This document shows, piece after piece, positions 45,240 through 56,880 of a stretch of 64,000 nt of DNA. The first letter of the stretch is position 1; every line of letters starts with the position of its first letter. Origin of the DNA: Pseudopyrenochaeta lycopersici. Its lineage: Eukaryota > Ascomycota > Dothideomycetes > Pleosporales > Pseudopyrenochaetaceae. A program made the translations under genes and the position numbers. Location of the stretch: the NCBI GenBank assembly GCA_003313425.1, contig NHZP01000044.1, positions 248,001-312,000 on the forward strand. The letters run 5' to 3'. Under the pieces are notes generated by a model that was given only the letters and a program-made list of their open reading frames with translations, had not been told where the DNA came from and did not search any database.

Positions 45240-48200
45240 AAGGACTCCTTAAGCTAAATATTAAGCTTAACAGAAGCTGGATGAAGGCACTAGTGGATTC
45301 TGGAGTATAACGGAGCTATATTTCTGCGCGAGCGATAGAATAAGCTGGCCTTATTCTATTGTTAAAATTAGTACTATATCTATTAATAGTCGCTGATGGA
45401 CAACTAATGCTATCAGAGTCCGTAATTACACACGAGGTACAGAGCGTGCAACTTATTATCTAGAACCATAGGGAAACGATCAACCTAGACGTCTTTAGAC
45501 TATTACAGCATGATGTAATACTAAGACTCTTATAGTTAAGAGAACATAGTCTAGATATAGATTAGAAAAGGAAAAAGTTCTTATTTAAATGCTGTGGAAC
45601 GGACGTAACCACGAGTAAGCCTACGCTGCAGCCAAGTGCCCGGGTAGATAAAAAGATAATAATCAGGATCCTCACTTTGAATAAGGACGGCCTTAAGACA
45701 TAAGAGTCCAACTCAGCAGGTACTAATAGGAGGCCCTTAGACTAACAAGCTAGAGTTAAGGAGTAAAGCGTAACTCTAGTAATCCCCGACGAGTATAAAG
45801 AATACGAGTTACTCTTTTAAGAAGAGATAACTATAAAAGTATTACTTAAGCATTAACCCTAGGATTATAAGATTATCCTACAGGAAGGAAAGCAACTAAC
45901 TTTCGGCCTAATTTACGGTTTATCAGAAAAAGAACTTGAGACCCTGCGCGAATACATTAAAATAAACTTAAAAAAAGGATTTATTAGGGAATTACAGTCG
46001 CTAGCAGGATACCCTATACTATTCGTACTAAAGAAAAATAGGAAGCTAAGATTGTGCGTTAACTATCGAAAGCTTAATAACATTATAATAAAGAATTAAT
46101 ACCCTTTACTAAATATAGTAGAATTACGAGATTAACTAGCCTTTGCGAAAGTCTTTACGGCATTAGACTTAAGAGGAGCGTACAACCTTATTCGCATAAA
46201 GGAAGGTGAAGAATAGAAGACCGCGTTTAGAATATGCTACGGTTACTATAAGTATATAGTAATGCCTTTTAGTCTTACTAATACACTAGCGACATGCTAG
46301 GCACTTATTAATAACGTGTTAAGGGAATACCTAGATGTATTCATTATCGTATACCTTAATAATATCCTCGTGTACTCTAATAACCTACAGGAACACATTA
46401 AGTACGTTAAAACAGTTCTTACCTGCTTAGGAAGATTTAGTTTACTGCTTGAACCTAAGAAATGCGAGTTCTACAAGGAAGAGGTTAAATTCCTAGGATG
46501 CACAGTAGGTGCACACGGAGTAAAGATGAGCGAAGAAAAAATAAGAGTAGTAAAAGAATAGCCTAAACCTAAAATAGTTAAAGATATACAGTTATTTATA
46601 GGATTCGTTAACTTTAACTAATAGTTTATTAAGGACTTCTCTAAGAAATCTATCCTACTTACTAAACTTACGAGAAAAGATATAAAATAGGAATAGGGAA
46701 ATGAATAAAGAAAAGTATTCTAGATGCTTAAGGAAGCCTGCATTATACTACTAGTGTTGATTGCATTCTGAACAGGGGAACCTTTACAGTTTAAAACAGA
46801 TGCCTCAGACCTTACACTAGGTGTAACAGCGAAATAAGAACGCAATAGAAAATAGCACCTAATTGCCTACTACTCCAGGAAATTCACAGACCCTGAGGAA
46901 CGCTACGACGTGCACGACAAGGAGCTCATAGCCGTCGTCGACGCCCTCAACTACTAGCGGATCTATACAGAGAGCTGCTTAGATCTTATAATATTTACGG
47001 ATTATAAGAACTTAGTTAACTTCACTACTACTAAGACCTTAAACTAAAGACAGGTTAGATAGGCTAAAATGTTAGGATAATACAAGTTTAAGATCGTGTA
47101 CACGCTAGGAAAAGATAACGGCAGAGCTGATGCTCTCAGTCGCAGATTAGACATCGCAGGAACAAAAGTAATAGTTAGCGATGCTATCCTTTAAGTTAAC
47201 TAGGATAGAAGCCTAGGACCTAATAAGTCATTAAATAACACCATAATAATTACGTCTAAAGTACCTGAAGAATTGCAAGAGGCAATTATCCAACAACACC
47301 ACGATAACCTAGTACATAGTTACCTAGGAATTAAGAAAACAATAGAACTTATACAGCGACACTACAGCTTTAAAAATATGAAGAATAAGGTCAAACAGTT
47401 TATTAAAAAATGCGCGGACTGTCATAAGAATAAACATAGTACCCACGCACTCTACAGAGAAATGCAAGCTATAGAGCTACCCAACAAACCCTAGGCAGAC
47501 ATTTCTATAGACTTTATAACAGGGTTACCACTGTCTAAAGATCCCGCGACAGGAATTAAATATAACGCTATCTTTAATATAGTCTGCAGATTTACGAAAG
47601 CAGCAGAGATAATACTGTTTAGAAACAACTATAACACAGAACAACTAGCGTTTATAGTCTTAGATAGACTGATACGACATCACGGTATACCTAAGTCTAT
47701 TATTAGTAATAGAGACAAGCTCTTCACATCTAACTTCTAGTCTATATTAATGGCCGCGATAGGAATAAAAAGAAAATTGTTAACAGCCTATCACCTATAA
47801 ACGGATGGATAAACGGAAAGAACGAACAGAACAATAAAGACCTACCTAAGAATTTACAGTAATTAACAACAAAATAATTAGGTCTTATTATTACTAATAG
47901 CACAACTAGCCTATAATAACAAATTGTCAGAATTAACTAGGAAGACACCGTTCTTTACTAACCACGGGAGACACCCTAATCTCTTTATAAAGTCATATCC
48001 TAGCAGAAAAACTAAAGCAGCTATAAAAACAGCTAAAGAAATAAAAAAAGTATATAAACAACTCTAAGAGAACCTCAAGAAAGTATAACGTAACAGTATT
48101 TCTTACTAAAATAAGAAAAGAAAAATGGCACCTCAGCTAAAGAAAGGGGATAAAGCATACTTACTCACGAAAAATCTACGCAACAAGCGACTAAGCAAGG

Positions 48201-48540
48201 GACTTAATCACGTTAAAGTTAGACCATTTTTAGTTAAAGAACAGAATAGACTAGTAAACTATACACTCGAGCTACTACTAGATGCAAAGATCTACCCACG
48301 CTTCCATATCTCTAAATTAGAACCAGCCGACCCTGCCACACTATTATAGAAAATATTCCGATACGAACTAGAAGAAGAAAATAAGTTTAAAGTTAAGAAA
48401 ATCTAGGGATACTAACAAAATAGAAGAGTTAACGACCTAGAACCAAGCTTCAGCTATCTAGTCAAATAGAAAGGATACCCAAGCGTAGAGAGTACGTGGG
48501 AACCACCAGAAAACCTAAGAAACTGCTAAGAAAAGATTAG
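45240..48540 (+). pseudogene. G3 Pol with C-terminal chromodomain
   Basis: Protease: ALVDSGVXRSYIS near 45290. RT: from about 45930 (GFIRELQSLAGYPILFVLKK), LDLRGAYNLIRI near 46165, active site VYLNNILVYS near 46350, where both Asp are now Asn. RNase H: LQFKTDASDLTLGV near 46790 to GRADALSRR near 47120. Integrase: zinc-binding part ending CADCHKNK near 47410, core with ISIDFITGLPLS near 47500 and a TERTNRTIK block near 47815. Chromodomain at about 48350-48535 (YLVKXKGYPSVESTWEPPEN), which in this group targets insertion to heterochromatin. Multiple stops. Confidence 0.88.
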
Positions 48541-48588
48541 AGAATATTAGGAAAGGGAAGAGAGAAAGAAAAAGAAACAACGAACCTA

Positions 48589-49105
48589 GGAAGAAGGGAT
48601 AGTAGCACTACTCCCAAAGTTAGCTGCCCTAGGAAGCAGATCACCATCCTCTAGTTGTGTCGGCATAAACACGCTCCAGTTAAGAGCTAGAGTGCCCAGC
48701 ATAAGACCTTCCTTAAGATTAGCAATCTCCTGCCCTAACGCTTCCGCCGCCTTAAGGGCCTCGATTTCTTCCACGTACTAACCTAAAACGCCCACTAGAC
48801 TTTGCTTACGCTTCTGAAGAAACTCCTTTTATTTACGTAAACGACTACGTTTAGAACGAGCGGCTAGCAATACGCTTAACGCCTTCTCCTCTGCTGCCTC
48901 GGCCTCCGCCTCTTAAGCTTCTAGACGATGTATCTCCTTATCTAGCTTAGAATAGTTTAGTAACGGGATGTTGACTAGTTTATAAAGCTTATTGCTATTA
49001 TAATAGCAATTACCACACTCTTTCTTTAATAATAACATCCGGCACTCCCAGCCCCGCTTCGCGCAATAACCACAGGCAACTATAGCTAACCGGCTAACGT
49101 GATTT
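48589..49105 (-). pseudogene. Antisense accessory frame in G3: Zn2Cys6-like motif plus coiled coil
   Basis: On the strand opposite to gag-pol, between chromodomain and polypurine tract. One frame runs about 172 codons with three internal stops (TAA, TAA, TAG), each at a plausible Gln codon. The N-terminal part reads NHVSRLAIVACGYCAKRGWE then CRMLLLKKECGNCYYN: Cys spacing x2, x6, x8, x2, with the sixth position Tyr, 8 residues after the last Cys. This fits the fungal Zn2Cys6 DNA-binding pattern with one Cys lost to G-to-A. A charged, Leu/Glu/Lys-rich stretch follows (heptad-like, 48740-48960), then a short tail ending GSSATIPSS. The start codon is not certain. Family membership is by pattern only. 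Confidence 0.6.
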
Positions 49106-49180
49106 ATTTAATCTCTAAGGTTATAGCGTTATAGGGTACTCTTAGAACTTATTTGTTAGTTTATAAGGGCATAAATAGTA

Positions 49181-49193
49181 GGAGGGGGGATAG
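49181..49193 (+). other. G3 polypurine tract
   Basis: GGAGGGGGGATAG immediately before the 3' LTR. Confidence 0.8.
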
Positions 49194-49644
49194 TGTTACA
49201 ATCTAAGGAATAAGGGGACGCGCAGCTTAAAAAGGGCTCACTCGTAGTCTAGGGCTATGACGCATGTGCTAGCCTAGTAGGAACTAGTATCTTAGAAAGC
49301 TTAGCGACAGCTCCTATAGGATTCTCTAGGATCCTATATATATCCCACAGATCCTATAAGATCCTAAGAAAACCTATAATAGGATTTATAGGATCCTATA
49401 GGATAGTGTGTATATAGATCGCTGCAATAAACCCTTATAGTTCAGTGTGTTCAACTTAATATTATACTCTACAGTATAGTGATAGCAATACCGATTGTTC
49501 TTAACCCTTAGTACTCTTTACAGAAGCGCCCTCTTACTGTCTTAGTATTAAACCCCCTCCCATCTAGTCCCTCACTCTATCCCGGAGAACCAACCTTGCA
49601 ATCTTATTGGTTACCCTCACCGATAGCTTTCAAGATTCCTCACA
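49194..49644 (+). repeat. G3 3' LTR
   Basis: 451 bp, same length as the 5' LTR and differing by scattered transitions. Preceded by the purine tract GGAGGGGGGA at 49181-49190 and followed by GTTAG. Confidence 0.93.
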
Positions 49645-49647
49645 GTT

Positions 49648-49703
49648 AGCTAATCAGGTTCTAGCAGGTCTCGCTTAGCTAACCTGGCGATTACTAATTA
49701 GCT
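49648..49703. repeat. Palindromic motif, G1 copy 1, adjoining G3
   Basis: Counterpart of 35488-35543. The G3 target duplication GTTAG overlaps its first bases. Confidence 0.7.
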
Positions 49704-51890
49704 GGCCGGCCTAATACTCAATTCTACAGCGTATACGCTAGCTAACAACGCGGCAGGCTTATTAATCGCTTTTAATATATTTCTAACTTATTTTTAAAGC
49801 TAATATTAGCTTATAAGGTCCCTAAAAGTTACACTACGCACCTCCTAACGCAGTATAGTAGTAGCGATACGGTTTAGATGCGGGCCTAGTAAATAACAGA
49901 GCTCCGTGTTAGTAAGGCCGTTATTCTAGTTCTTCTTTTTCTTATTCTAACTAATAAATTTAGGCTTAGCTTTTAAATCTTAAAAACTTCTATTATTGTC
50001 TAGAGGCTGTATAAGAGAGAATAGCTTATTATAGGCTTAGCTGGCGAATAGAATTAGCTCTACTCGCTTAAATTCCTTAATATCTATTAGTTTAAATACA
50101 GTGTTGCCCCTTATAGCAGGCATATAATAGTCCTTAACTGTAACTCGCTTTAGTTACTTAGAATAAGGAGGCTTAGCAGGAGCTTGCTTCTAAACTTTGC
50201 TCTGCCTAACTTTCTTAAGAACTAGATCTTTCCTAACACTCTAACGCGTTTAAGAGCGTGTTACTGCATAAGTTAAGCTAGTATTTACTACTCCTTCCTT
50301 AAAAGCACCTAGAATAATGTCCTAAGATATAACCTTATTAAGGGCAAAACACGCCTTAGTTAAGCCTCTTAGTAATATCCTAACGTTCTAAAAGTTTAGA
50401 AGATTCTTAGCCAGGCTTATAGCTGCCCTGCTATATCTATCTTCTGTAATCGTATTTATATTAGGACTAACTACCTTCTATTGCTGCGCAGCTAGTAGTC
50501 TAAGCTTTTAATATTAAGCTAGCCTTAAGTCTACTCTATTAAACTTCTCTAGACACACTGCTAATGCTAGCTAATCTAGGATATTATTAGTAACTCTGTA
50601 ATACTCCTAAATTTTCTATTTTAACTAATAGAGCTGTAGCGTTTAGGGTGCAGTTCCTTAGATTTGCTCTAACCTCTTGTGCGAAGGACTAAAATAGTAA
50701 GTCTTATATCTAACTTCTCTATTCTACTTAAAGCTAATCTAGCTAAGATGCAAAAGCAGCTAATATAGCTTACATTCTCTAGTAATATAACTAGGGAGGT
50801 TGCATATATTATAAGTGTTTCGATATTCACGGCCTTAGATAGTAATCGCGCCTTACTAAGGATTTAAGCTGCGAGGAGCTGTTATTATGTAAGAGCTATT
50901 ATTCCTTTCTAATAGTAGCTGCTTAGCATTATCTCTTAAGACAACTTAGCTGATGAAGTACGCGTAGGTAGCTGGGTTCCTTAGAATCTGACCTAGTTTA
51001 GGATAAACTATTATCTTGTTAACCTTAGCTAGGCTAATCTTCTAGTCGCCGAGGGCTAAAATAAGGTCTTAAACCTCTAGATCTACACTAGGTAGAAGAG
51101 CAGGCCTAGATTCTTCTTAAACCTTACTTTTCTTATAGTTATTAACTGCATCTTTTAGCTACTTAGCTGTTAATGTTTTCTTTTCTTAACCTAAGATCTA
51201 GTGTGTAAGCTTAGCCTCTCTTTCTGTATAGCTAGGGGATATCTATTTTATCCCCTCTCTCTAGCAGTACACGCGCTTAAGATACGTGTAAATCTTCTTA
51301 ATATTAAAACTCTCTAGCTTATCTAGAATTAGCCCTTTATGTATATAGATAAAGATTATGTCCTAGTCTTCTCTTAGGAGGCCTCTAGCGAAAAAGAAGC
51401 CAGCCTCTATCTTATGCAGCTAGCCTGTCTTAATACAAGCGTTACTGTACGCCGCGAAGTTAGTTAAATACTTAGATAGCCCTAGGAATTTTCTTAACAT
51501 CTTAGAAATATAGGTCTCTAGGAACGCTCGCGTTCCTATGCGTTAAGCTACATCTTAATTATACTAATACTCTTTTATTACTTCTTAAAGCTTCTTCTAG
51601 TCTAGTACCCTATATAGCCTTATTTTCTTAATAAAGCTTCTATATATAGTATTATAGAAATCTAGAAAGATTCTTATCTTTTAATAGTTATTATAGCTGC
51701 TATTATCTGCCTAGCGATTAAAGTTATCTAGGAACTCAGTAACGTCCTTTCCTGTAAATAGAAAGTCTTTCCTCGCTAGCCTTATAGGCATAAGTACTTT
51801 GCTAGTATCTATAGTGTGTTTCTTAATAACCTTAATAGCAGGCGTAAGATCTGATCTGAATGACAGCGAATCTAGTGTCGATTCAGCCAT
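49704..51890 (-). pseudogene. G1 Gag and linker relic
   Basis: Collinear with G2 35544-37730. Start ATG retained at 51890-51888. RIP has introduced stops throughout, and the zinc knuckle near 50770-50815 has lost Cys/His residues. It keeps Arg (CGA) at the codon that is TAA in G2 at 36660, which shows the G2 stop to be derived. Confidence 0.8.
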
Positions 51891-52225
51891 GAGGATAGCT
51901 GAAGGCTAAATCCTGAATAGGCTGCTGCAGCCCTTCAGTATAACTGAATAAGGAGACTGCAACTACTAGGCAGTTCCTTGCTAACGCTAATAATTAACTA
52001 AAATCTAATACTATACTACTTCTGAATTATTTCCTGATTGTTTATAGTTGTTCTTGTTTTTATTTTCTATTATCTTATTCTTGTTTATCTTCTTGTCCTA
52101 CTACTACTAAGTTAGCTTCCGCTTATTATATAGGAAGTCTTAATTTATTATAGTAAGATAATAAGGATACAGCCTTAACAGAGCTGGTCCCTGTCAACTC
52201 TTAGCTCTAAAAATGTAGAGGTGGT

Positions 52226-52457
52226 GGCCGTAACAGCGCCATCCCTCTCTAAGGTTCCGAAGGTTGGCCGCAACAGCGCCATCCCTCTCAAAGGTTCCGA
52301 AGGCTGGCCGCAACAGCGCCATCCCTCTCAAAGGTTCCGAAGGCTGGCCGCAACAGCGCCATCCCTCTTAAAGGTTCTAAAGGCTGGCCGCAACAGCGCC
52401 ATCCCTGTTAAAGGTTCCGAAGGCTGGCCGCAACAGCGCCATCCCTCTCAAAGGTTT
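52226..52457 (-). repeat. 40-bp minisatellite in G1 leader (about 6 units)
   Basis: Units start at 52226, 52266, 52306, 52346, 52386 and 52426. Same unit as in G2 but two more copies. Confidence 0.95.
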
Positions 52458-52639
52458 GTCAGGGTTAAACAGACACCCAGCTCTTTCTAGGTAATCCTAT
52501 GATCTCTGTATCGCAATATAGCGCTCTCATATTTATGTTTTCAACGTTAACAGTTTAATACTATGTAGGCTCTTTCTGCTCTTATTAGCTATAGCCTAAC
52601 CAGAACAGACAGTTGTGCCCCTTAGGCTTCGCTATTATT

Positions 52640-53004
52640 TGTGGAGTTAATAAGGTGGTTCAGCATAATCCCGTAGTTCTGGTGTTGTGAATGAGAGGTG
52701 ACGCTGGAATCAAATGTGCGTGAATAACAGGAGCAGCCCTGCCTGTGCAGTCTGCTAGAAACGAAGGTAAGTATGGAGCCTGATTAAAAGTAATAAACAA
52801 AATGGTCTGAAATCTTATTGAATTGACGTAGCTAATGCACTAGCTACTTCGCAAAATCTCAGTTTTGAAGTGAATTGTCGTGGTGTGTGGTGCATGGTGC
52901 ATGAGGTTTGGTGCATGTCGCATCTCCACGTCTTATCACCAAATTTCGCTGACAAAGGAAACCCATCATCACCTGATTGCCCAGGTACCCTGTGCAACGG
53001 CACA
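52640..53004 (-). repeat. G1 5' LTR
   Basis: 365 bp, TGTGGAGTTAAT to GGCACA on the plus strand, followed by CTAC. It shows several transitions relative to the left copy. Confidence 0.9.
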
Positions 53005-53008
53005 CTAC

Positions 53009-53234
53009 CTGCCTAAGGAGGAGCTACCGCTTAAGGAGGGCTTATAACGCTGGATAAAGCGGCTAACCTAGTTTACACTAGGCTGCCTAGATGCTATTTA
53101 GGCTGCAAAATTTGGTGTTATAGGCTAAGTTAGAGGTAGGCCTCATGAAGATAGTCTCTAGATATACTGTACAAGCTCTGTTTCCTGCGCGTTGTTAAGT
53201 AACTAGTTATTATTAATCTTAGTTGCATAAGAGC
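53009..53234 (-). pseudogene. P- transposase, DNA-binding part
   Basis: The minus strand reads a degraded CENP-B/HTH region ending VSRFIQRYKPSLSGSSSLGR. It joins 63356-63224 upstream and 19880-19150 downstream when G4 and G1 are excised. Confidence 0.65.
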
Positions 53235-53539
53235 TGTTAGGAGTCAATGAAACCTAACTAGACTAGCTAACAAGTCTAGTGTACCTAAGGTATACTCAGC
53301 TAGTTTAGCCTATAATAGGCTAGATTGGGGCCTTAAAGGCGGGGTTAACCTCCTTTAGCCTAATTAGTCCTAGGTGCGGGGTAAAGAGAATATAAAAACC
53401 CCTTAGGATCCTACCTATGCAGTAGTAATCCTTCTAGTTACTAATGTAACCCTATTATCTCTTATTAAACTCCTTTATACTTATCTAACCCTAATAACCC
53501 TAAGGACTAGGATATAACTATATAAAAGTAGTCCTAATA
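53235..53539 (+). repeat. G4 5' LTR
   Basis: 305 bp, starts TGTTAGGAGTC and ends TCCTAATA (RIP form of TCCTAACA). Preceded by AGAGC. Confidence 0.92.
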
Positions 53540-54566
53540 TTAGGATTACTCTCTTTAGAGATAGTACTTTAATAGGATAACTTAAAGGATAACAAAGTCT
53601 TGTGTCTATACCCTAGTAGAAGGCCTAGATAGTCTAACCTATCTAGATACCTAAACACTAAGTATAGAATAAGTCCCTAAGACTTAAACTATTACTAAAG
53701 AACTAGTAAGAGAACGTAATATAGAGTTAAAGGCTATATTAGCCTACTTAACTTTAATTAAGACTATATAAGGATATTCTAGTATAAAATACTTATTTTA
53801 GGTAGACTCTAAGTTAATAGAGCCTAATATAGCTTAAGGTAGTATTAACTAGGCTCTAGCTACGTAATATATTTAGCTAAGTAGTAATATATTAAGAAAT
53901 ACTTTATCTAACCCTCTTATACGCGTTCTAGATACTAATAAGGATAAGGTAGATCTAGAGTATATTAAGTTATAAAAAAAATAAAGGCTAAGATATAACG
54001 TCGCGCTATTATTAAAATACGCATAAAAGCTATAGTACTAGAGGTAGATAATAAGGATACTATAAAAGCGCTAAAGGAAGGCCCTAAATAGACTAAGCTA
54101 GCCTCTTTACGATTACTATACTCTAAACTACTTTAAAATTATAATAAAAAGAATAAAATAAAGTATAACTACTAAGTAAAGAACTATAAAGCTTACTTTA
54201 TATAATACTTTATAGACTTCTAGTAAGAAGTATATAAGATTACCTTCTCTTTTTAATACGTCTTAGATTACTATAAGATAATATAGGAAGAGTACTATTT
54301 ATAAGAAGAGGCTAAAATTATAAGATAGTAACCTACTTAGAAGGACTTTAAGTAAAATATACTTAATATATTAGGAACTCTTAAAGAAAGACACCTTATT
54401 ACCTATAATATAGTAAATATATATAAGTAAAGTCTAAAAAAGATACTTATAGCTATATTAGACTATTTATACTAATATTAAGAGGAACTAAGTAAAACCT
54501 ACTTTATAGCTTTAAAGTAAAGCTATTACTTTAGATCTTTAACTAAAGAGATAACGTATTCTATTA

Positions 54567-56388
54567 TCGAGTGCGCTACACCATCGAGTGAGCCAAAATC
54601 TCTTAGCACCACTAACTTATGTTACGAATTGTCTATTTCATTACTATTAAACAAAGAACTTACGTACGTTATGCTTATATTAGATTTAGAAGATCCTTCT
54701 ATATCCTTTTTGCACGTTTAAGCGTTGTGCCCAGTCCCGCCACAATTTCTACAGCGCCGTAGAGCTAGTTAAGCTGTTTCTTGATTACTACTACTACGAG
54801 CCTTCTTAGATCGCTGAGACGCCGCAGACACTTTAGTAGCTACCTGCGCTAACGCTACACTATACTCTAATATGCTACCTTACTAAATCTACTTCCTTTT
54901 ACGCTATTTCTGCTTAGTTATTACTACTAATTACTCTTTAAGCTTATAATTACGGGCAACAAGCAGAGCGTTTTAGTGCAGCATAAGTTCAGCGCCTTTT
55001 ATAAGCTGAGAGAAGCCTACCTGCGCTGTAACAGGTAACTAAGTAAAGGACTCGCGTATAAGCTTAGATTAAGATCCAAACTCTTAAGTATTGCTTAGAG
55101 TCTTCGACTGCTACGGCGTCTCTAGGAGGAGAGGTTCTAGCAGGGTACGCAGCCGTACTTTAAGGCAATCTAACACTACCTGCGCGTTTATAGGGACTAG
55201 TCCTTACGCCTTAAAGGCCTTTTAACAGTTCTCCTCTGTAAACACGTTAAAAAACGCGTCTTTAAAGGCGGGGAGAAAGCCTTCTTTATTAATGTAGAAG
55301 ACGCGCCGGCGTGCTAAGTCTTGAACGCGCTAGAAGTACTTACGCTTCAACAGCAAGAAGCAGACCACGTTAAGTAGCTAGAGGATGTGCGATAAGTAAG
55401 GTAGCATACAGATAGTGAGAATCTTATGCTTAAGGCAGTAGTCTTTAAAATCCTAGTTAAGATAGCTCTTATGGCCGTCTAAGATAAGCAGCCTATACCC
55501 CTAACTTAACGCGCCTTTATATGCGCGTCAAAGTGCTTCAACCACTCGAGACTAAGTGCGTTGTTTGTCCAGCTGTTCTTAGAGACTGAGAGCTTCTAAT
55601 TATATAGTATATCTGCCTCCTCGTACCATACAGAGATATGGACGCGTCCTTTATAGACGATGAATGGCGGGGTCGCGTACCTAGCAGCGCAGATGCTCTA
55701 GATAACTGTAACCCACTCGCGATCGCCTGCCTAAACGAGCTCAGGTTAAGCGCGTCTCTCTAAGCCTGTAACAACTTTTATAGAGCCAATAATACCCATC
55801 TAGAAGCCAGTTTCATCAAAGTTGTGCATGTTATTGTTGTAAACGCCATACTTAGCTTTAGTGTCCTTAACTAGCTTAAACTACGCGCTAATTTTCTCTA
55901 GATCTTCCTAGAGTATCCTCTGACAGTCCTTTACTCAGTTAAAAGCTATTTTAAGCTTATCTGAACGCGTTACAAATCTCTTAACCTATCACTTACCTAC
56001 TAGCTCTCTACTACGTACAGCCAGCAGTTTATCCGCTATGTCTGCTACCTTACACAGCCGGGGCGCAAATCCTCGCGAATCAAGGTTAAGGATATATTGG
56101 ACGATTATCTACTCTTTAGTGCGCGTGAGCTTCTAGCGATTAGGCTGGCAATTAGCTCGAGCGGGGGTTCCGTTGTATCTTCGCTGCAGGGTTGATCAGG
56201 TAACGTTAAACGCCTTAGCAGCACGTCGGACACTTTTAAATTAGCCCTGATTTATAGCCTAGAGAGCAAGCTCTATCCTGCCTTCGTTTTGAGATTGATT
56301 TAACTGAGTTGGTTAAGACATTGCGCGTAGTAGTAGTCATGTTGGGTGCCAAGAGATTTTGGCTCACTCAATAGTGTGGCGCACTCGA
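54567..56388 (-). mobile_element. Fot1-like DNA transposon F2 inside G4 gag
   Basis: 1822 bp with ends TCGAGTGCGCTACACCATCG and, at the right, GTGTGGCGCACTCGA. TA duplicated (54565-54566, 56389-56390). Internal AGCCAAAATCTCTT and AAGAGATTTTGGCT extend the inverted repeat. A different family from F1 by its ends. Noticeably less AT-rich than the surrounding G4, so it escaped part of the RIP or arrived later. Confidence 0.9.
54620..56340 (-). pseudogene. Fot1-like transposase relic (F2)
   Basis: Start ATG at 56340-56338 (MTTTTRNVLTNSV). An HTH/CENP-B-like region is readable with frameshifts (AAKAFNV, then QYILNLDSRGFAPRLCKVAD near 56080). The first catalytic block is nearly intact: NFDETGFXMGIIGS near 55800. 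Later comes ILDGHKSYL near 55490 (family LDGHGSH, Asp kept) and KRKYFXRVQDLARRRVFYIN near 55320. Stops and at least one frameshift. The better preserved of the two Fot1-like copies. Confidence 0.82.
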
Positions 56389-56880
56389 TAATGGAATACG
56401 TTATAAGTAAAGCTATAAAATATTCTAGTTTAAGAGAAGGAAACTTTCTCTTAGATAAAGAAATAAGCTAATATTATCTTTAAGTATCTTAGAGAACTTA
56501 ATATTTCTATAAATTTACTAGTTTAAAGAATAAATAAAAAACTCTTACTTAGCTTAGAAGAAGATAAAAAGCCTTAAAAAAAGTATAAGAGAAATAAAAA
56601 GTAACTAAATTTCTTAAAGAGACTTAGTAGGCCTCTTTTTACCCTGAATATAGCTAAAGGAACCTACTACTTTTATAGTAAGAAAGGATATTATAAACCT
56701 TAATATCTAAAGCTAAATACTAAAGAAAAAGACTTATCTACTTGAAATAAGAGAAAAGAGAAAAGCTATAAGAACTAAGACTTTACCTTATAGCTTATTT
56801 AGAACGCTTTAGAGAAACTTCTAAAAAAGAGACCTTATAAGAGGCTATTTATCCTCTTTAAGTAAGGTTATTAATAGTAG

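Larger units (their letters stand above)
42555..49644 (+). mobile_element. Ty3/gypsy chromovirus G3
   Basis: 7090 bp with 451-bp LTRs (42555-43005, 49194-49644), ends TGTTACGATC..CCTCACA, and target duplication GTTAG (42550-42554, 49645-49649). Plus-strand Gag, protease, RT, RNase H, integrase and chromodomain, then about 650 bp with an antisense frame before the polypurine tract. Inserted into G1 exactly at the end of a palindromic motif. Stops are moderate in number, so many motifs remain readable. Confidence 0.95.
19885..53004 (-). mobile_element. Ty3/gypsy retrotransposon G1 (12.8-kb family), older copy carrying nested insertions
   Basis: Two 365-bp LTRs in the same orientation (19885-20249, 52640-53004) with a 4-bp target duplication CTAC (19881-19884, 53005-53008). 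The polypurine tract next to the left LTR shows transcription is on the minus strand. Subtracting the solo LTR, G2 and G3 leaves about 12.85 kb, against 12.79 kb for G2. Most of the difference is two extra 40-bp repeat units. The internal order is the same as in G2 but RIP damage is far heavier. The two LTRs differ by about eleven sites, all transitions. Confidence 0.92.
53700..56880 (+). pseudogene. G4 Gag relic (split by F2)
   Basis: Two parts, 53700-54564 and 56391-56880, rejoin on removal of F2 and one TA. Readable fragments include GTLKERHLITYNIVNIYK near 54380 and KAIKYSSLREGNFLLDKEIS near 56410. A zinc-knuckle ghost (YYFYSKKGYYKP, every Cys and the His turned to Tyr or lost) lies near 56660-56700. 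The pattern is exactly what C-to-T/G-to-A change predicts. Confidence 0.7.
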
